Shown: positions 6,993 through 9,298 of the stretch, piece by piece
Layout: each line of letters begins with the position of its first letter
Position numbering within the stretch: position 1 is the stretch's first letter
NCBI GenBank assembly: GCA_905199285.1
Contig: CAJKFZ010000101.1
Location: 1 to 9,298 of the forward strand
DNA length: 9,298 nucleotides
Reading direction: 5' to 3'
Source: an uncultured Ruminococcus sp.
GTDB taxonomy: Bacteria; Bacillota; Clostridia; Oscillospirales; Ruminococcaceae
Notes under the pieces: model-generated
Database searches by the model: none
Seen by the model: the letters and a program-made list of their open reading frames with translations, nothing else
What the model was told of the DNA's origin: nothing
Made by a program: the position numbers and the translations under genes

Positions 6993-7679
6993 ATGCCAAG
7001 AAATAAAACTGAGAAAACCACCATTAGCTTTGAACGTTCCGAATTATTAAAAGGTATCATTGGCGATTATGCTATTAAGGAAAACAGAAGTTTTTCAGCA
7101 ATAATCGAGGGGATTGTTTTGGATCACATTCTTCCTGACAATCACGATGCCAGAATGCTCATTGAAGAACACTTATACTCTGAAAATGGCAGCGTCGGAA
7201 GAACATTGGCAGCACTTTTTGATCTAAATTCGCATGGAGTGAATTGGGAAGCAAGACATGATAACCTATTACCAATTGTTCGATTTGCTATGTCACAGGT
7301 TTGTATTTGTAGTATTCCGATAAGTGGTGATGAAAAAGAGCTGTATCACACTTGTTCACAGATTGAATCTGTTTTAGAACACTTAACAATGTTAACGACC
7401 GCTGAAACCGACAATAGGAAAAAGAAAAAGGAGTCACAGAAGGAAGAAAAGGGACATATGATCATAAAAAAATTAAGAGAATCCCCTCAGAACAGTCACC
7501 TGTTTAATTTTTACCGCATTCTTATTGACAATTGGGAAAGCCTTAAGAAATTAAGCATTACCTATCGTTTACTATATGATCTGACAACGCTCGAACAAGG
7601 CTGGCGCAACGATCCTGCTTCTCGAAACCAATTATTAGAATTGATTCGTGAAATTTCAGCTGAGTGGAACTCAAGATAA
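6993..7679 (+). CDS. Putative ribbon-helix-helix DNA-binding protein
   Basis: This encodes 228 residues. Residues about 8-48 (KTTISFERSELLKGIIGDYA, then KENRSFSAIIEGIVLDHIL) have the shape of a ribbon-helix-helix domain: a short basic strand, a helix, a turn, and a second helix with a family-like RSFSAIIEG start. Such proteins are dimeric DNA binders, common as repressors and in plasmid or mobile-element modules. The remaining ~180 residues are helical; a lysine-rich, probably flexible linker (RKKKKESQKEEKG) at about 142-154 splits them from a C-terminal part (about 157-225) that I do not recognise. AGGAG at 6979-6983 lies 9 nt before the ATG. The gene stands alone on the plus strand, with a strong promoter and candidate operators upstream. 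Its base composition is similar to its neighbours. The C-terminal part could bind a partner or effector. Confident as a gene, moderate for the DNA-binding call. Confidence 0.75.
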   Translation: MPRNKTEKTTISFERSELLKGIIGDYAIKENRSFSAIIEGIVLDHILPDNHDARMLIEEHLYSENGSVGRTLAALFDLNSHGVNWEARHDNLLPIVRFAMSQVCICSIPISGDEKELYHTCSQIESVLEHLTMLTTAETDNRKKKKESQKEEKGHMIIKKLRESPQNSHLFNFYRILIDNWESLKKLSITYRLLYDLTTLEQGWRNDPASRNQLLELIREISAEWNSR

Positions 7680-7785
7680 ACATAAATAGGAATTTATATA
7701 TTTACAACTAAACTATAGTATCTCTGTCAAGAAATATTCCATAAAATTTGGTCTTATATAGTGCCTTTTACTTATTTCTCTCCTA

Positions 7786-7814
7786 ATTATAGCATAAATG
7801 ATTGAAAAATGCAA
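7786..7814 (-). promoter_or_regulatory. Predicted leftward promoter antisense to the RHH-like gene
   Basis: On the minus strand, TTGCAT (plus 7809-7814) and TATAAT (plus 7786-7791) are 17 bp apart, with TATGC as an extended -10. An AGGAG-like run follows but no ORF of useful length starts after it; ATG GAA TAT near 7740 closes after nine codons. A transcript would run into the 3' end of the RHH-like gene in antisense. It may be a remnant promoter of a lost gene or make an antisense RNA. The rest of the interval 7680-7832 shows no gene. Confidence 0.5.
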
Positions 7815-7823
7815 TCTGTTTTC

Positions 7824-7832
7824 CGATATAGT
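7824..7832. repeat. Target site duplication, left copy (CGATATAGT)
   Basis: The nine bases directly outside the left end of the insertion sequence are identical to the nine directly outside its right end (9011-9019). A perfect 9-bp direct repeat fits the duplication length reported for ISAs1-family insertions and indicates a recent single insertion. Confidence 0.9.
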
Positions 7833-7848
7833 CACGCAAATCAATTTT
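7833..7848 (+). repeat. IS left terminal inverted repeat
   Basis: CACGCAAATCAATTTT, the exact inverse of 8995-9010. The transposase stop codon (7841-7843) is contained in it. Confidence 0.92.
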
Positions 7849-8962
7849 GACCAATCACACTTAAAATTGAGGAGAAATCAATTAAACAATCTAACATAAT
7901 TTTAGAGATAGCCTTGTTTGATTCAGTTCTTGATTTAAAAAGTTTAATAAGATTAATAGCAGCTTTACGAAACATATTTAGATGCTGTTGAAGAGCTTTA
8001 TCTTCTATCAAACACCAATCTTCTTCAAAATGCACATCAAGAAGCCAGTGCATTGATTCTACAGCCCATTCCATACGAGCGTGATGAAGCAACTGTTGTG
8101 GTGACATTGGACGACTTGAAATATAATAATGCCACTCATTTGATTTTCCTTTTTGCGATTCAAACTCAGTATGAATAGCACCGATACAACAAAGAGTTTT
8201 CCATTCTTGCTTTTGTTCAAGCCATTCGATTTCAGAACTAACATATGCTGTTCTTGTTTCAATTCTTCCGTAATTCTTTTCCGTTTTTAATATATATTCC
8301 ATTGTATTCTGAATCATTTCATCCTGTACAAAATCTTCTATATCTTTTTTCAGATTAGGATGATTATCTTTTACGCAAAGAAGGTAGTCTGCCTCTTTTT
8401 CAATTATGATTTCTGCTGTTTCTTTCTGACAATTCAAGGCATCTGCAACCACCATATGTCCTTCAATATTCAGCGTTTTCAGTAATTCCTGCACTGCTGG
8501 AATTTCATTGCTTTTATCATCTGTACTCCGCTGTGCCAGTGTCAGTCCAAGCTCAGAAATCTGTGCACTTATGATATGAAGTGGGCTTTCAATTTTTTCT
8601 ATTCTGTTTGTAGAACATATTGTTTTTCCATCAAGAGATATAGTCAGATCCTTTGCATTTTCAGGCATGAATGAATACACCCAATTTGCAAAGCATTGAT
8701 TGAGTGTTTCTGTTTTTATCATTTTCAGCATACACAAAATCCAATAATAGCATGGCACATGATTGATTTCGAATTTCTCCTTTAAAAACTCGCTTACTCT
8801 GTCATTTGCTGCCCACTGGTGTATTTGACTAACATTTTTTAGTCCACACATACTTCCAAGTATCGCTATTGTAATCACTTCCGGTATCCTGCAAAAATAT
8901 CCGTTGTATTCTTCCTCTGTTTCTACTTCTTCAAAGTATTCAGTTATTCCGTTATTTTTCAT
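7841..8962 (-). CDS. ISAs1 family transposase
   Basis: This is a 373-residue DDE transposase of the ISAs1 / H-repeat-associated group, of full family length. Visible marks: an N-terminal region (about 10-85) with RIPEVITIAILGSMCGLKNV, like the family's DDE_Tnp_1-associated domain; D111 in SLDGKTI; D174 in VVADALNCQKETA; and E302 in WAVESMHW, followed by LLDVHFEED, giving the complete D, D, E triad. The segments LLCVKDNHPNL near 195-204 and YYISSRP near 279-285 are also characteristic. The enzyme cuts at the element's terminal repeats and inserts it with a short duplication. It starts at ATG 8962, 33 nt inside the right repeat; no good ribosome site is present at normal spacing (AGGA is about 18 nt upstream), consistent with poor translation that keeps transposition low. 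The reading frame has no disruption. Confidence 0.95.
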   Translation of the reverse strand: MKNNGITEYFEEVETEEEYNGYFCRIPEVITIAILGSMCGLKNVSQIHQWAANDRVSEFLKEKFEINHVPCYYWILCMLKMIKTETLNQCFANWVYSFMPENAKDLTISLDGKTICSTNRIEKIESPLHIISAQISELGLTLAQRSTDDKSNEIPAVQELLKTLNIEGHMVVADALNCQKETAEIIIEKEADYLLCVKDNHPNLKKDIEDFVQDEMIQNTMEYILKTEKNYGRIETRTAYVSSEIEWLEQKQEWKTLCCIGAIHTEFESQKGKSNEWHYYISSRPMSPQQLLHHARMEWAVESMHWLLDVHFEEDWCLIEDKALQQHLNMFRKAAINLIKLFKSRTESNKAISKIMLDCLIDFSSILSVIGQN

Positions 8963-8994
8963 ATTTTTATTATATCATATCCTGTCAAGTTTTG

Positions 8995-9010
8995 AAAATT
9001 GATTTGCGTG
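8995..9010 (-). repeat. IS right terminal inverted repeat
   Basis: AAAATTGATTTGCGTG on the plus strand, the exact inverse of 7833-7848. It defines the promoter-proximal end of the transposase gene. Confidence 0.92.
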
Positions 9011-9019
9011 CGATATAGT
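9011..9019. repeat. Target site duplication, right copy (CGATATAGT)
   Basis: Identical to 7824-7832. Removing the IS and one copy restores a continuous AT-rich intergenic sequence reading CCGATATAGTATATAAAC. Confidence 0.9.
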
Positions 9020-9042
9020 ATATAAACAAAACACAAAAATAC

Positions 9043-9072
9043 TATTGCATTTTTAGTAAAATGCAATATAAT
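9043..9072 (+). promoter_or_regulatory. Rightward promoter overlapping a perfect 26-bp inverted repeat
   Basis: The arms TATTGCATTTT (9043-9053) and AAAATGCAATA (9058-9068) are a perfect 11-bp inverted repeat with a 4-nt centre. TTGCAT at 9045-9050 and TATAAT at 9067-9072 are 16 bp apart and form a plausible promoter whose spacer is the palindrome itself, a classic place for a repressor to block polymerase. The same AAAATGCAAT unit occurs at 7806-7815 in the leftward promoter across the IS. Confidence 0.55.
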
Positions 9073-9078
9073 GATTTT

Positions 9079-9131
9079 AAAGTCAAAGCATAGCTATTCG
9101 ATCTTCTGTGTCGAAAGCTATTCTCTTTTTT
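9079..9131 (+). ncRNA. Possible short RNA or attenuated leader (~53 nt)
   Basis: The predicted start about 7 nt after TATAAT (9067-9072) is followed after roughly ten nucleotides by a strong terminator hairpin ending at 9131. No ORF fits. The product would be either a very small stable RNA or a leader whose read-through is controlled. No known RNA family is recognised, and the start position is inferred only from the promoter. Confidence 0.3.
9090..9131 (+). terminator. Rho-independent terminator (plus strand)
   Basis: ATAGCT (9090-9095) and TTCGA (9097-9101) pair with TCGAA (9111-9115) and AGCTAT (9116-9121), with a single bulged A and a 9-nt loop, then TCTC and six T (9126-9131). It terminates rightward transcripts. 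Before the IS arrived, it was the first clear terminator downstream of the RHH-like gene, about 220 bp from its stop. Confidence 0.75.
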
Positions 9132-9298
9132 ATACTTTCAGCTATTGTTAATAAAAAAGTTTACAAATATAACCTTCCAATTTTTAACCTTTAGTTTGCC
9201 TTAGTATTTCTAGGAGAGCAAAAAATCCCAATCAAAGCAAACCTGTATCAACATCAGCAGAATGCCTGCCGGTTCGCTTGCGAACGATTCGGAATCCT
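9132..9298. other. Window edge, no identifiable gene
   Basis: The first half is AT-rich without clear signals. From about 9250 the GC content rises. A short palindrome GTTCGC-TT-GCGAAC lies at 9272-9285. On the minus strand one frame is open from the window edge to a TAG at about 9212-9214 (ending GILLMLIQVCFDWDFLLS), and could be the tail of a gene or a repeat beginning outside the window. Too little is present to name it. Confidence 0.3.

Larger units (their letters stand above)
7833..9010 (-). mobile_element. Complete ISAs1-family insertion sequence, 1178 bp
   Basis: The element is bounded by perfect 16-bp terminal inverted repeats, CACGCAAATCAATTTT at 7833-7848 and its reverse complement at 8995-9010, and flanked by 9-bp direct repeats. 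Between them is one full-length transposase gene on the minus strand, whose TGA stop lies inside the left repeat. Similarity between the ends drops after base 16. Length, single ORF and repeat sizes match the ISAs1 family. With intact ends and ORF the copy is probably able to transpose. It separates the RHH-like gene from a promoter/terminator region at 9043-9131. Confidence 0.93.

Noticed and set aside
8972..8991. TTGACA ... TATAAT promoter for the transposase within the IS end
   Set aside because: The two boxes are only 8 bp apart, too close to act together. The TATAAT may still be used with a poor -35.
1..9298. CRISPR array, tRNA, rRNA or toxin-antitoxin pair
   Set aside because: No regularly spaced repeats or RNA gene features were seen. 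The RHH-like gene has no small partner ORF next to it, so it was not called an antitoxin.

Overview
The window looks like an AT-rich chromosomal segment of a Gram-positive gut or rumen anaerobe. A fibre-degrading member of the Ruminococcus / Oscillospiraceae group is the best inference. The support is Shine-Dalgarno sites of the AAAGG/AGGAG type, sigma-A-like promoters, a secreted protein with a type I dockerin (a cellulosome targeting module), and low-GC RecD2, YaiI/YqxD, SEC-C and DUF6429 proteins. No rRNA, tRNA or CRISPR array was seen.

Left part (1-1138): two minus-strand intrinsic terminators enclose a roughly 160-base imperfect inverted repeat with internal hairpins. Next comes a minus-strand PD-(D/E)XK nuclease-family gene (Rpn/transposase-like) with a clear promoter of its own.

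Centre (1139-6821): a tightly packed minus-strand cluster, in transcription order: a decayed gene of unknown family, a SEC-C zinc-motif protein, a DUF6429 gene broken by an ochre codon, recD2 broken by an in-frame amber codon, a dockerin protein with an unidentified barrel-like domain, and yaiI. Junctions are an ATGA overlap (SEC-C/DUF6429), 13 nt (DUF6429/recD2), 3 nt (recD2/dockerin) and a 17-nt overlap (dockerin/yaiI), so this reads as one operon. Three of its six genes carry inactivating lesions while the genes between and after them are open. The recD2 lesion removes helicase motifs V and VI.

Right part (6822-9298): a plus-strand gene for an RHH-like DNA-binding protein has a near-consensus promoter with two perfect palindromes at and just after the expected transcription start, suggesting autoregulation. 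Beyond it is a complete, apparently recent ISAs1-family insertion sequence with 16-bp perfect terminal repeats and a perfect 9-bp target duplication. It sits in what was an intergenic region with two outward-facing promoters that share an AAAATGCAAT motif. The right-hand promoter runs almost at once into an intrinsic terminator and may make a roughly 50-nt RNA. The last ~165 bases hold no gene that can be identified.

No clearly new multi-gene system is visible. The items most worth a second look are the palindromic structured element, the clustered nonsense codons in the recD2 operon, the uncharacterised dockerin enzyme-like protein, and the promoter/terminator pair beside the IS.
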